A DNA stretch of 64,000 nt, from contig NZ_ASXP01000003.1 in assembly GCF_000445445.1 (NCBI RefSeq), forward strand, positions 558,001-622,000. The letters are read 5' to 3'. Source of the DNA: Sporomusa ovata DSM 2662. GTDB lineage: Bacteria; Bacillota; Negativicutes; Sporomusales; Sporomusaceae. Of this stretch, positions 50,210 through 59,724 are shown in pieces. Both the position numbers and the translations under genes were made by a program. The notes under the pieces are model-generated. The model was not told where the DNA came from. It did no database searches and worked only from the letters and a program-made list of their open reading frames with translations. Positions within the stretch are counted from its first letter, which is position 1. Each line of letters begins with the position of its first letter.

Positions 50210-50317
50210 GATCCCCCCCATTCTACATTTTTATTTTTGGGCTTTCCCTTCTTTCAGTAAACCAGCTACCGATGTTATTAAACAAGGGATGGACAGCTAC
50301 CGAATAAGTAAGCGATA

Positions 50318-51343
50318 TTAGTTTTTCTGAGCTGCGATAAGTTCTGCAATTCCGGTCTCTTTTACTATTTTCGTTAATTTCTTATTATCGGCTATCCATC
50401 TGTCACCAAAATCCTCTGGCCCCAGATAATGGACTGACATTCCCAGTTTCTCCATATTCTCTTTGAACTCAGGGTCATTGACCATTTCTCTGAGACCGTC
50501 TGCCAATCTGGCCTTTTCCGCCAGCGGCATTTCTTTGGGAGCAGCGATTCCCGTCCAAAAGTTAAAAGCTACATTGATTCCCTGTTCCTTGAAGGTTGGC
50601 ACATCCTCAAAGCCAGGGAGAGTTAGTCTATTCTCCTCTGCAACCCCCAGTATTCTGATAGTACCGCTTTTTACGTGTTCTTTTATGACTGCTGGATTAT
50701 ATACTCCAATAAGCTGCACATGCCCGCCCAAGAGAGCCGCCAAAGCTTCTGATTCACCACCCCGGAAAGGAACTTGCTTGATCGTAATACCGGCTTCTCT
50801 GGCAAACGTTTCTTCCGTAACATGTACTGACGTACCCAACCCTGAATGTCCAAACTTGATTTCACCAGGATGCTGTTTGGCATAGCTAACCAATTCAATC
50901 AGGTTTTTCCATGGTTTATCAGTAAGACAGACCACTACCACGGGTGAAGATACAACATTAACTAACGGTTCCAAGGCACTAGGATAATGGTATCTTGTCT
51001 GCCCAATAAGTGGTTGCAATATTGCGCTTGTGGCAACAACGCCAATTGTGTAGCCATCCGGTTTGGCGCCGGCAAGTTCATTCATGCCGAGGGTGGCTCC
51101 GCCACCAGGCATATCAACTACCACCAGCGGCTGGCCCAGATGCTTATAGGCTGACTTTTCCAGCGCCCTTGCCATCAAGTCTGAACCTCCACCGGCGGCA
51201 GACGGCACAATTATTGTAATTGGTTTACTAGGATATTGCTCAGCAGCCACACTCTCTCTTGCTCCCATAGTACATCCCCCCATAATCATTGCCATACTTA
51301 AAAAGAGTACCCCCAGGACTAGAAAACCCTTATCTTTAGTCAC
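50318..51343 (-). CDS. tctC: Tripartite tricarboxylate transporter binding protein TctC, copy 1
   Basis: A 341-residue TctC lipoprotein with lipobox MGGC and the core PITIIVPSAAGGGSDLMARALE. It binds a carboxylate, perhaps citrate or a related acid, and hands it to TctA/TctB. The GTG start at 51343 follows GGGGGGGTATA and overlaps the tctA stop, so translation is coupled. The nearly identical copy 2 follows 108 nt downstream. Confidence 0.92.
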   Translation of the reverse strand: MTKDKGFLVLGVLFLSMAMIMGGCTMGARESVAAEQYPSKPITIIVPSAAGGGSDLMARALEKSAYKHLGQPLVVVDMPGGGATLGMNELAGAKPDGYTIGVVATSAILQPLIGQTRYHYPSALEPLVNVVSSPVVVVCLTDKPWKNLIELVSYAKQHPGEIKFGHSGLGTSVHVTEETFAREAGITIKQVPFRGGESEALAALLGGHVQLIGVYNPAVIKEHVKSGTIRILGVAEENRLTLPGFEDVPTFKEQGINVAFNFWTGIAAPKEMPLAEKARLADGLREMVNDPEFKENMEKLGMSVHYLGPEDFGDRWIADNKKLTKIVKETGIAELIAAQKN

Positions 51344-52871
51344 TATACCCCCCCATTTCAGCTTTATATTTTTTGCTCTGCCTTCTTTTTGCAAACCAGA
51401 TAAATACGTTAAAAAACAGCAAAGCCATACTAAGCGACAGAATAGTACCAGAGATCGGACGTAAAAGGAAATACCAAATACTGCCATCGCCAATAATCAG
51501 ACTCTGGACTAACCCGTTTTCCAGAATAGGACCCAACATAAGTCCCAGAACCAGCGGCGCCGGTTCGTAGCCTGTTTGTTTCATAAAAAAACCAAGAATA
51601 CCAAAGGCAGTTAATAGACCGAGGTCGAAAAGACTATTATTAATCGAATAAGCACCTGTCAGCGTAATGATCAAAACAATCGGCATAAGAATCCTTAACG
51701 GGGTTTTTAGAAAATAGGCAAACAGCCCCACCAGCGGCAGATTCACGATCAGCAATATCACATTGCCAATATACATACTGGCAACAAGTCCCCAAAACAA
51801 ATCCGGATTTTGCGTCATTAAGGTCGGTCCTGGCATAACCCCGTGAATCATAAAACCACTCAGCAAAAGGGCGGCAGAGGAGGAAAACGGCAAGCCCAGG
51901 GATAATAACGGAATCATGGTTGCCGAAGCGGCTGCGTTATTGGCCGATTCCGGTCCGGCAACCCCTTCAATGGCCCCCTGGCCGAATTCTTCCGGCCGGT
52001 TACTTTGTCTCTTTTCTACCGCATAGGAGGCAAAGGTTGAGACAGTGGCTGCCGGCCCGGGAATTAAACCCACTAAAAAGCCAATCACCCCGCCGCGAAA
52101 AATAGGTCCCAGCGAACGCCGCCATTCTTCCCTGCTGGGATACAACTCACGAAACCGGACAGATTGTATCTTATTGTTAGCCTCAGACTGAACCAGGGTA
52201 TGCAGGATCTCAGCAACACCGAATAATCCCATCACCACAATGGAAAATTCCATGCCGCGCTGTAATTCATCAATGCCAAAGACAAACCGGTTAATACCGG
52301 TCAGGCTATCTAAGCCTATTGTCCCCAGCATAATCCCGATTGTCACCATCAAACCGGATTTGAGCATCGAAGTACCTGTTAATCTCATAAGAATTAACAA
52401 TCCGAGCACGGCAATGGCAAAATACTCCGGCGGTCCAAAGGTTATGGCAAACCTGGACAAAATCGGTGCAAAGAAAGTTAATCCAACAAGACCCATTGTG
52501 CCGGCAATCAAAGAACCAATGGCCGCAATCGCCAGTGCCGCTCCGGCCCGTCCTTTTTTAGCCATCGCATAGCCATCAATACACGTGACTACGGAAGAGG
52601 CTTCACCGGGAACATTCAACAGAATCGACGTCGTAGAACAACCATACATGGAGCCATAGTAAATCCCCGCAAACATAATAAGCGCAGTGGTGACATCCAT
52701 AGTAAAGCTAAAAGGGAGCAATAAGGCCATTGTCCCCACTGGCCCAATGCCGGGCAAAACCCCCACCAGTGTTCCGATAAGCACACCGGCTATACAAGCC
52801 AGCAGGTTTGCCGCCGACATACTCACAGAAAAACCATTTACAAGCATAGCTAAAACGTCCATAGTATCCAC
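51336..52871 (-). CDS. tctA: Tripartite tricarboxylate transporter large membrane subunit TctA
   Basis: A 511-residue membrane protein with about 11-12 helices. The TctA motif is GVLPGIGPVGTMALLLPFSF at the N-terminus, with the duplicate GFLVGLIPGPAATVSTFASY later. It carries the solute into the cell with TctB and TctC, driven by an ion gradient. 6 nt after tctB. Confidence 0.95.
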   Translation of the reverse strand: MDTMDVLAMLVNGFSVSMSAANLLACIAGVLIGTLVGVLPGIGPVGTMALLLPFSFTMDVTTALIMFAGIYYGSMYGCSTTSILLNVPGEASSVVTCIDGYAMAKKGRAGAALAIAAIGSLIAGTMGLVGLTFFAPILSRFAITFGPPEYFAIAVLGLLILMRLTGTSMLKSGLMVTIGIMLGTIGLDSLTGINRFVFGIDELQRGMEFSIVVMGLFGVAEILHTLVQSEANNKIQSVRFRELYPSREEWRRSLGPIFRGGVIGFLVGLIPGPAATVSTFASYAVEKRQSNRPEEFGQGAIEGVAGPESANNAAASATMIPLLSLGLPFSSSAALLLSGFMIHGVMPGPTLMTQNPDLFWGLVASMYIGNVILLIVNLPLVGLFAYFLKTPLRILMPIVLIITLTGAYSINNSLFDLGLLTAFGILGFFMKQTGYEPAPLVLGLMLGPILENGLVQSLIIGDGSIWYFLLRPISGTILSLSMALLFFNVFIWFAKRRQSKKYKAEMGGYSD

Positions 52872-52877
52872 TCCAGC

Positions 52878-53309
52878 CTACGGCAAATTAGTACCTAACA
52901 ACTTTGAAAAGAGAAAATAGAAGCTTCCCGCAATTCCTGCCGAAAAGAAACACGGATAAACCCAGCCTGCCGTTTCGGTCACTTTTAGCAAGTAGAACAG
53001 ACTAATAAAGGTAGCTGCCATGTAACCAAGAAAACGTAAAAGAATTAAATAAACAAGGATGCCGATAATTAGAAAAATCAGCTTTCTCCCCTTGCTGTCA
53101 GCCTTAACATTTCCGGCTTCTTTACACCCTTTCCGGAACAACGCGCTTATTATAAGAACAAGCGCTAACAGAATAGCAATACCGCCTGCTATTCTCGGCA
53201 TGAATCCCGCTTTCGGCGCCATAATACTACCGAAAGCCAAAGAAAAGGCATCTTCGGTATAGATAACACTCAGAACTAAAAAGAAAATAGCAATCAGTAT
53301 TTCGGTCAT
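52878..53309 (-). CDS. tctB: Tripartite tricarboxylate transporter small membrane subunit TctB
   Basis: A 143-residue protein with four predicted helices, the size and layout of TctB. It lies directly between the histidine kinase and tctA on the minus strand. Identification rests mainly on context; the DAFSLAFGSIMAPKAGFMPRI segment fits the family. Confidence 0.85.
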   Translation of the reverse strand: MTEILIAIFFLVLSVIYTEDAFSLAFGSIMAPKAGFMPRIAGGIAILLALVLIISALFRKGCKEAGNVKADSKGRKLIFLIIGILVYLILLRFLGYMAATFISLFYLLKVTETAGWVYPCFFSAGIAGSFYFLFSKLLGTNLP

Positions 53310-53334
53310 TTTCTCACCTCACACCCTGGCTTAC

Positions 53335-54759
53335 TCACCGTTTAAAAGTGATAGTAAACTTGGCTCCCCCTTCGGGCATATTTTCTATCATCATAGTGGC
53401 GTTATGCCGCTCAACAATCCGGTAACATACAGCCAGACCAAGACCTACACCATTATCTTTGGTAGTGAAGAACGGCGTCCCCAGTTTGTCAATAACTTCA
53501 GCCGGAATACCGCCTCCCTCATCACGAAAGGTCAGAAGCACCGTAGAAGCAAAGCTGGAGGTGCTGATGGTTAGCTTCCCACCCTGCGGCATAGCTTCTA
53601 TCCCATTGCGGACAATGTTTAAAATCAGCTGACGCAGACTGTTTTCATCAAGACGAAGGAGCGGAATATCCTGCAAATCCAGCTCTAGTTGGCAATTATA
53701 ACGCAGCGCGTCTGCTTCCAGCAGGGGAGTCACTTCCCGGATAATGGTATTTAACTGGCCCTCCTTAAAATTCATGGCCTTATTTTTAGCCAATGACAAA
53801 AAATCGCTAATAATAGCGTTAGCACGGTCAAGCTCCTCAATCATAAGCAGAAAATGAGATTTATAACTTTCAAAGTTTGGCTTATTGCCGATGTATTGCA
53901 GGAAACCTCTTACTGTCGTCAGGGGATTGCGCACCTCATGGCCGATACTGGCTGCCATCTCGCCAATTATATTTAACCTGTCCAGCCGGGCCATCCGGTC
54001 TGTTTGCTCACTGATATACTGCAAAAGGGGATTCAATTCAGCTATATCACTTTGAAAGTCTTTCCCACGCCCTTCTACGATAGCATCAGCAAATAATGCA
54101 AGCTCCCTCTTCAAGCGGATAAATATTTCCTGAAACAGCATAATCACCACAACTAACGCCACACAGCCGCCCAGGAGTATCTTTTTATAAGCGCCCAGCA
54201 TATCGGCTTTAACCTTGTCCACATTGTTGCAGATAAAAATGTAGCCAATAATTTCATCCCGGTATTGGATTGGTCTTACAAAATATAATATCTCTACACC
54301 ATTCCATAATACCGAATCATTCTGCCTGCCAAGTGTTGCTGTGTCTTTGTGAAACATGTCGCCAAACTTCTGGGAATCGTCAATGGCCAGCAATGCTTTG
54401 TCAGGTTTTGGGCCAACAGCGACAATTTGCTGCAACCGGGTGGAATATATACCAAACTTTACAGGCAGGGAAGGAATGAATACCGTATTCATTGCCGGTT
54501 GCAGCTTACTATTAAGCAGCAAAACCTGTTCTTCCGGTGATTGTTCCACATTGCCCTGATACTCTGCAGCCTCACTCAAAAACTGAATAGGCAGCGTTCT
54601 TGCAAGATAGGCGGTATATTCTTCCATAACATGCGCATACGTTGCTAGTTTTTCTTCATAAGCCGTCCACTGATGATATAAAGAAAAAAATAGCATAAAT
54701 ACTAACACAATGCCGACAGCCTTAATGTTTAGTCTGGTAGTCAGATTAGATATTTTCAT
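53335..54759 (-). CDS. Membrane histidine kinase of the tct operon
   Basis: A 474-residue kinase. A membrane helix near residues 14-32, an extracytoplasmic sensor of about 160 residues, a second helix near 192-212, then the core: IGHEVRNPLTTVRGFLQY (His near 270), NIVRNGIEAMPQGG, DEGGGIPAEV and GVGLGLAVCYRIVERHN. It lies 25 nt upstream of tctB, so it is probably cotranscribed with the transporter. No response regulator is nearby; the H-box is of the sporulation-kinase type. It may sense the transported carboxylate. Confidence 0.9.
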   Translation of the reverse strand: MKISNLTTRLNIKAVGIVLVFMLFFSLYHQWTAYEEKLATYAHVMEEYTAYLARTLPIQFLSEAAEYQGNVEQSPEEQVLLLNSKLQPAMNTVFIPSLPVKFGIYSTRLQQIVAVGPKPDKALLAIDDSQKFGDMFHKDTATLGRQNDSVLWNGVEILYFVRPIQYRDEIIGYIFICNNVDKVKADMLGAYKKILLGGCVALVVVIMLFQEIFIRLKRELALFADAIVEGRGKDFQSDIAELNPLLQYISEQTDRMARLDRLNIIGEMAASIGHEVRNPLTTVRGFLQYIGNKPNFESYKSHFLLMIEELDRANAIISDFLSLAKNKAMNFKEGQLNTIIREVTPLLEADALRYNCQLELDLQDIPLLRLDENSLRQLILNIVRNGIEAMPQGGKLTISTSSFASTVLLTFRDEGGGIPAEVIDKLGTPFFTTKDNGVGLGLAVCYRIVERHNATMMIENMPEGGAKFTITFKR

Positions 54760-54896
54760 TATATCCCCAAGCTTTCGCTATTCTAGTAATCATTCGATAC
54801 ATTATTTTGCAATTTTTGATATTTTTTATAATTATGTTTTTTACTGTATTCTACATTTTCCAATAAACTCCTTTATTTTTTGTATAAAAATGTAAA

Positions 54897-54925
54897 GGTT
54901 GGTTCATATATTTTATGAACCAACC
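54897..54925 (-). terminator. Terminator of the phosphatase/GNAT/RsbW operon
   Basis: GGTTGGTTCATA / TATGAACCAACC, overlapping the rsbW-like stop and followed on the minus strand by TTTACATTTTT. Confidence 0.8.
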
Positions 54926-55329
54926 ACTTTTTGTAAGAAAAGTATATTTCGTCCGTCCAGCCGCTGATACTCCATACAATCCATATTCTGCCGCACAAAA
55001 TAGATACCAAGTCCGCCAAGTTCCCGTTCCTCGGCAGACTGGTTAAGGTCAGGCTCGGGAATAGTCGTTGGGTCGAAGGCCACGCCATCGTCAGAAACTG
55101 TCAGATTAATCGTGCTATCTGCAAAACTAATCTCAATGAGCATTTCGTGGACTAAACCGTCAGGGTATGCATAGGAAATAATATTGGTGACAAGCTCATC
55201 CAGCACCAAATTTACTTGAAACAATATCTTGGGGGCAATATCATTTTCCTCAAAAAATTCTTCAAGATTTGCGCTGAGTTTTTCCAGTTCGTCTAAGTTA
55301 TTTTTCAAGATCATCTGCTTCTTTACCAT
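54913..55329 (-). CDS. RsbW/SpoIIAB-type anti-sigma kinase
   Basis: A 138-residue HATPase protein. N-box FQVNLVLDELVTNIISYAYP, G1 VSDDGVAFDPTTIP and G2 GGLGIYFVRQ. Such kinases bind a sigma factor or its antagonist and phosphorylate the antagonist; a PP2C phosphatase reverses this. The upstream phosphatase gene (60885-62270) makes the pair plausible. The STAS antagonist and the sigma factor are not seen in the window. Confidence 0.87.
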   Translation of the reverse strand: MVKKQMILKNNLDELEKLSANLEEFFEENDIAPKILFQVNLVLDELVTNIISYAYPDGLVHEMLIEISFADSTINLTVSDDGVAFDPTTIPEPDLNQSAEERELGGLGIYFVRQNMDCMEYQRLDGRNILFLQKVVGS

Positions 55330-55418
55330 TCACACCACCAGCCTTTTACTAGATTCAAGCACATCCCGAATAGTTATCATTGAGGGAAACTGGTTATGGG
55401 TGGCACACACAGTGCCTA
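55330..55418 (-). other. Unexplained 89 bp between GNAT and RsbW genes
   Basis: On the minus strand one frame reads open from after the GNAT stop to a TGA that touches the rsbW-like start (ending RDVLESSKRLVV). It could be the C-terminal tail of a lost gene; a STAS antagonist would be expected here, but I cannot match it. Confidence 0.3.
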
Positions 55419-56132
55419 TTACCGTTGAGGCACCCCGTACCACAGCACGGTGTCGTGGCTGAGCTTCTCGACCCGGAATCCCTGGTAACCCTGACTCAGC
55501 AGCTGCAGCTGCTGTTCCCGGTCATTTACACTGACGGAGATAGCCGCAGCTTCATCGAACTGCGCCGGCTTCAGCCTGTCCCGGCAGAAGATATAGCGCC
55601 AATGCCCACCAGGCAATTCCAGTAACCGTACTACCGGCATACCAACGACCAGTTTGTCCTTGATACTCGGATAATTCTGCGGTGACACAACAGAACACAA
55701 ATACCGCTTGCAGCGCAGGTCACCCGCTTCAGCCAAGACCTGGGCAGTTAGCTGCCGCTGCAAAGCATGACCACGGTGCAGTGGGTGAACAACTCCGATT
55801 TCCAGATGGACAACTTTGTTCCATTCTGTTGGAGGCAGTCCGGCATATTCACCCTGATTGAATTTACCGGGATAATACAGCAGCCGGAAAGCGACTAGTT
55901 GGTCAGCCGCAAATGCTCCTACGCCTACGCCTTCGTCAGCAAGACAGGCAGCCAAAATATCTGTTGGCCTTTCCATAAAAATCGCATCATTTTCTGCCGC
56001 AAAGTGCCTGGCCTGTTGCTGCAAATCCACTACAGCCGGCAAATGCTGAGGTGCCAGCCGCTGAATCGTGTAGCACAGACAGCTGCCATCGGGCTGAGGA
56101 ATGTGTATTTCATTAATCACTTTTACGCTCAT
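55419..56132 (-). CDS. GNAT-family acetyltransferase
   Basis: A 237-residue N-acyltransferase. The acetyl-CoA loop is seen in LEIGVVHPLHRGHALQRQLT, after a first strand with PAVVDLQQQARHFA. The last third (LLELPGGHWRYIFCRDRL) is a divergent extension. It starts at 56132 after AAGGAGG, overlapping the stop of the PLP enzyme gene (TAATG), so the two are co-expressed and may act in sequence on the same compound. Substrate unknown. Confidence 0.8.
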   Translation of the reverse strand: MSVKVINEIHIPQPDGSCLCYTIQRLAPQHLPAVVDLQQQARHFAAENDAIFMERPTDILAACLADEGVGVGAFAADQLVAFRLLYYPGKFNQGEYAGLPPTEWNKVVHLEIGVVHPLHRGHALQRQLTAQVLAEAGDLRCKRYLCSVVSPQNYPSIKDKLVVGMPVVRLLELPGGHWRYIFCRDRLKPAQFDEAAAISVSVNDREQQLQLLSQGYQGFRVEKLSHDTVLWYGVPQR

Positions 56133-57328
56133 TATAGCGCCTCCTTATATAAATCAGCTTGTGCCTGCTTGATCCTGAATAATACTTCTGTCAACTGTCC
56201 CGGTGCCGGAGTAAGCAGCCGCACCGCCTGATGACCAAAGGGAGCACAGCGTGCGCTGCAGCCCTTGAGAGTGATATCATAATCCTGCAAACTTTCCGTA
56301 ATCACCCCATGGAGCATAAGCCGTTGCCAGAGATCAGGCACTTTGGCCATGACCACCTGCAGATGGCTGCGCTCATCCGTACAGCCCACAGCCAGCCCCA
56401 GGTCCCTCAGTCCCTCATACAGCAGCCTGTTGGTATGGCGGTTGTGGTCACGCACCCGGCGGGCATGATGACAAGCCAGATGCTGCTGGCCTGGTGATCG
56501 TTCAAATAATGTCCGGAGAATCAGTTTAGCCAGGGGGCTGAGCAGAAAAAGCAGCCGCTGAGCGCCGCTGTACCCCCTAGCTAATAGTGCGGGACTGACA
56601 ACAGCATAACCCAGCCGCAGATGGGGTAATCCCTGAGTCTTGGATAACGACCCCAGTATAATCCCGCCGTTATCGACGACAAATTTCGCCGCCTGCTGGA
56701 ATTCATCGCCCAGTATTTCAGCAAAAGCCAGGTCGATCAGCGGCAACGCTCCATGACGCACGGCATGCACTGTAAGCCGGCGCATTAGTTCGGCATCAGC
56801 GGCGCCAAAGGGATTATTCGGATAATCCAGGTAGACAATGGCTCCCTTGAGTTCCCTCCCGTTCAGCTTGAGCATGGCGGCGGCGGCATCAAGGGGATTC
56901 AGACTCATGCCGCTCACGGGGCGGTAGCGAAGACCGCTCCGCATTGCCAGCCGGTAGATATCCGGAAATGAGTAGACGGGAACAAACAGGGTATGATATC
57001 CCTGGCGTGCTAAAAAGCGAACAACCTCATCTGCGGCCCCAATACTGCCGTGAGAGGAAAAAGCCACCGCCTCTGCCGGCACATCTGTCATACCCATTCC
57101 GTCCAGCAGCAACCGGCACGTCTCCTCATGGGCCGGATCCTGGGCATAATGTGTCAGTTCTGACAACCACGGTGCATCGTTACGGTTCGCCAGGCGTGCC
57201 GTCAATTCCGCCGCCGGTCCCAGAGGGCTTACGCCCAGGCCCAGATCAATCACATCGCCATGGCGGCCATCATATCGCAGTTGTTCGTGGCCGAACAGAT
57301 AACCCGTAAATTTTTCATTTGTGTTCAT
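56132..57328 (-). CDS. PLP-dependent aminotransferase-like enzyme
   Basis: A 398-residue fold-type I enzyme of the class I/II aminotransferase type, like histidinol-phosphate aminotransferase and CobD. Visible are VIYLDYPNNPFGAADAEL, the DLAFAEI aspartate and the GSLSKTQGLPHLRLGYAV loop with the PLP lysine. It may transaminate or decarboxylate an amino acid derivative. Start 57328 (MNTNEKF) is preferred: GGGAG lies 9 nt upstream and it starts 5 nt after the MFS stop. Confidence 0.82.
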   Translation of the reverse strand: MNTNEKFTGYLFGHEQLRYDGRHGDVIDLGLGVSPLGPAAELTARLANRNDAPWLSELTHYAQDPAHEETCRLLLDGMGMTDVPAEAVAFSSHGSIGAADEVVRFLARQGYHTLFVPVYSFPDIYRLAMRSGLRYRPVSGMSLNPLDAAAAMLKLNGRELKGAIVYLDYPNNPFGAADAELMRRLTVHAVRHGALPLIDLAFAEILGDEFQQAAKFVVDNGGIILGSLSKTQGLPHLRLGYAVVSPALLARGYSGAQRLLFLLSPLAKLILRTLFERSPGQQHLACHHARRVRDHNRHTNRLLYEGLRDLGLAVGCTDERSHLQVVMAKVPDLWQRLMLHGVITESLQDYDITLKGCSARCAPFGHQAVRLLTPAPGQLTEVLFRIKQAQADLYKEAL

Positions 57329-57333
57329 CAACC

Positions 57334-59682
57334 TCATCTCCCTATAACCAATGACTCCCGATTCTGCCGCTGATGCAGCCAAAAAATGATAATGGCCGCA
57401 CTATAAACCAATCCGGCAGCCAGCAGCGCTGCCGAAGGTCCCCACGGCAGCAACAGGCCGAAGAACAGTGGGCCCAGCATTTGGCCCACTTTCCACACCA
57501 TACTGAATAAACCAAGTGCTGTACCCTGCCCCATTTTTCTGGTGGCCGGCAGCTGTAAAAAATATGCGTTCCGCACCGCCTGACCCACACTGTCCGACAA
57601 CCCCAGCAGCAGCACCGTAGCATAGGCGGCATATAGTGACGAGCCGCCGGCGAACAGGAACATCCCCAGGGCACCAACTGACGTTGAAGTCACCAGAATA
57701 CGGTCCAGCTGTTTCATCTTGCCCGTGTATCTGGTGATGTAGGGCCCGAAATACACGATACATACGGCATAAACCATAAAGACCCGGCCGGCATTGGATA
57801 TGGCCAGGCCTGACGCACTGAAATATAGAGGCAGAAAATATTGCAGGAAGCCCACCATACAGGCTGATGATGGGATGATGATGCCCAGAAAAAATACAGC
57901 TACCTGCCGGTCCGCAAAAAATGCTGCTACTTTCATCCCCGCTCCGGCATCGTTCGAACCTGCAGGCAGCTTCTGCCCCGCCGCAGGATCCAGCAGCAGC
58001 CAGGCTCCAACCGCCGCAAACAGACTTAATACGCCGGCCAGCATAAATACTGCGGCATAGCCTAAACGGTCAGCCAGTATGGCGCCAAAAGCACAGCCGC
58101 ACAGATTGGCGGCGTAGAGTCCCGCATTCAGAGCCGAAAAACCCATAGCCTGCTGCTCCTGTGTATCCTCGGCAGCCATGGCTCGCCGCAAGGACAGCCA
58201 CACACAGCCGTAACCCACCCCTGTCACCGCCCTGGCTGCAACGAACAGCAGCATGCCGTCTGCCAGCCAGGAAAGGAGCGAGCCGGCGGAAAAACCGGCC
58301 AAACCGACATACATCAGACGTTTCCAGCCCTTGCGATCAATGATGAATCCCCCGGCGAAAGCCGCCAGAGCCGATGTAATGAATTCGGCCGAGATAGGAA
58401 GACCCAGAATCAGTTCCAGTGGCAAACCAGCTACAGGATAGGCGATCTGATTCATACGCAAGGGTATCAAGATGATCGTAATAAAGTAGGATAGATAAAA
58501 CAGGAAGGCTAAAGGACGGATAACCCGGATATTAGTGGCACTATGACCAGCACCCACCAAGTCGGCCCGCCGGGCCTGAACCATCAAGAGCAGCAACAAA
58601 ACTTCAACGGCAAAAAAGCAGGAAACCAACGTCATCGTCAGTCCGTCGAAAGCAATGCCCAGGACCTTGTCTTCAATATAATTAGAGGCCAGAGACACGA
58701 CGATCTCGCTATGTCCCGGACCGGCATTCACAGGCATACGGTAATCCCATTCAGCTGACGATCCACCGCTTGCCAGGATTGCTTCCTGTTTGGCGGCTGC
58801 CACTACTCTCCCATCATTAATGATGGCCAGATTGGATAGTTCCGGTACGAGTCGAACCGTTTTCCCCAGCCAAGCATCCAGGCCGCTGACCTGAGAATAG
58901 CCGCCGGTTTTATCCAGGATGAAATGCAGATCAGTTATGACCGCCTCGGCAGCGATGTTGGTATTGTTGATGGCCGTTTGACGGTAAACGTCTTGCTGGA
59001 CAGATAGGTTATGAAAACCAAACACCAACTGCGGAACTGACAATGCTGCCAAAGCAAGGCTTAGGAAAACCTTGCGCCGCAGCTGCCCTGCAGCATCATA
59101 GGTTGGCACCGTCAAGAAGAATACGAGCAAAGCCAGCAAACCTGCGGCAGTTGCCGCAGCCGCACCAGGTAAACTTTGCTGCAGAAAAACGGTGACTTGG
59201 TCCTCGACCAGCCTTTCCGGAAACAGAATGTCCATTGAGCCGATCAACTGTCCGTCTTTGTTTCTCAGCGGCAGGAGACAGTGATAAGCATTGTCTTGCC
59301 GCACCAGCTTATACCCGGCACTGCCGGCCTGCATCCCGGCTGGCAGCGTGGATGCTGCCAGATCCTTCTCTTTCTGTTGCAACTGCCAGGCAACCGTTCC
59401 GTCCGGCAACAGTATCCGGACATTATCTACTCCCGGTGCCGCCTGCTGTACACCTGCCAGAACTTCCGGCATGCCATAAAAGTTTGCTAACTGTTTGCCG
59501 TATTTCACTGCATATTCAATGTTAAGCTGACTGCGTGCAGCGGCTGCGGCATAACTGGCCGCCAGCGAATCAGCATAGTGTTTCTTGAAAGAGGCTGCAT
59601 TGAGCCACAGATTCATCGCCACCATGACCAGCAGCAGCACTCCGGCCGTAAGATACAACGGCCAGCCCCGTCCTTTGCTCAC
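57334..59682 (-). CDS. MFS transporter fused to double extracytoplasmic sensor
   Basis: A 782-residue protein. Helix 1 (YLTAGVLLLVMVAMNLWL) is followed by an extracytoplasmic sensor-like region (about 25-165), helix 2 (PGAAAATAAGLLALLVFFL), another exterior region (about 225-345) and then a complete 12-helix major facilitator. Motif A of the MFS part is GGFIIDRKGWKRLM and there is a loop of RRAMAAEDTQEQQ. Such a fused sensor-transporter is unusual; it could export the product of the neighbouring enzymes and sense it. GTG 59682 is chosen for its AAAGGAGG site. Confidence 0.8.
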   Translation of the reverse strand: MSKGRGWPLYLTAGVLLLVMVAMNLWLNAASFKKHYADSLAASYAAAAARSQLNIEYAVKYGKQLANFYGMPEVLAGVQQAAPGVDNVRILLPDGTVAWQLQQKEKDLAASTLPAGMQAGSAGYKLVRQDNAYHCLLPLRNKDGQLIGSMDILFPERLVEDQVTVFLQQSLPGAAAATAAGLLALLVFFLTVPTYDAAGQLRRKVFLSLALAALSVPQLVFGFHNLSVQQDVYRQTAINNTNIAAEAVITDLHFILDKTGGYSQVSGLDAWLGKTVRLVPELSNLAIINDGRVVAAAKQEAILASGGSSAEWDYRMPVNAGPGHSEIVVSLASNYIEDKVLGIAFDGLTMTLVSCFFAVEVLLLLLMVQARRADLVGAGHSATNIRVIRPLAFLFYLSYFITIILIPLRMNQIAYPVAGLPLELILGLPISAEFITSALAAFAGGFIIDRKGWKRLMYVGLAGFSAGSLLSWLADGMLLFVAARAVTGVGYGCVWLSLRRAMAAEDTQEQQAMGFSALNAGLYAANLCGCAFGAILADRLGYAAVFMLAGVLSLFAAVGAWLLLDPAAGQKLPAGSNDAGAGMKVAAFFADRQVAVFFLGIIIPSSACMVGFLQYFLPLYFSASGLAISNAGRVFMVYAVCIVYFGPYITRYTGKMKQLDRILVTSTSVGALGMFLFAGGSSLYAAYATVLLLGLSDSVGQAVRNAYFLQLPATRKMGQGTALGLFSMVWKVGQMLGPLFFGLLLPWGPSAALLAAGLVYSAAIIIFWLHQRQNRESLVIGR

Positions 59683-59724
59683 CCCATCAGCCTCCTTTCT
59701 CTGTATGTCGCCCATACGGATACC

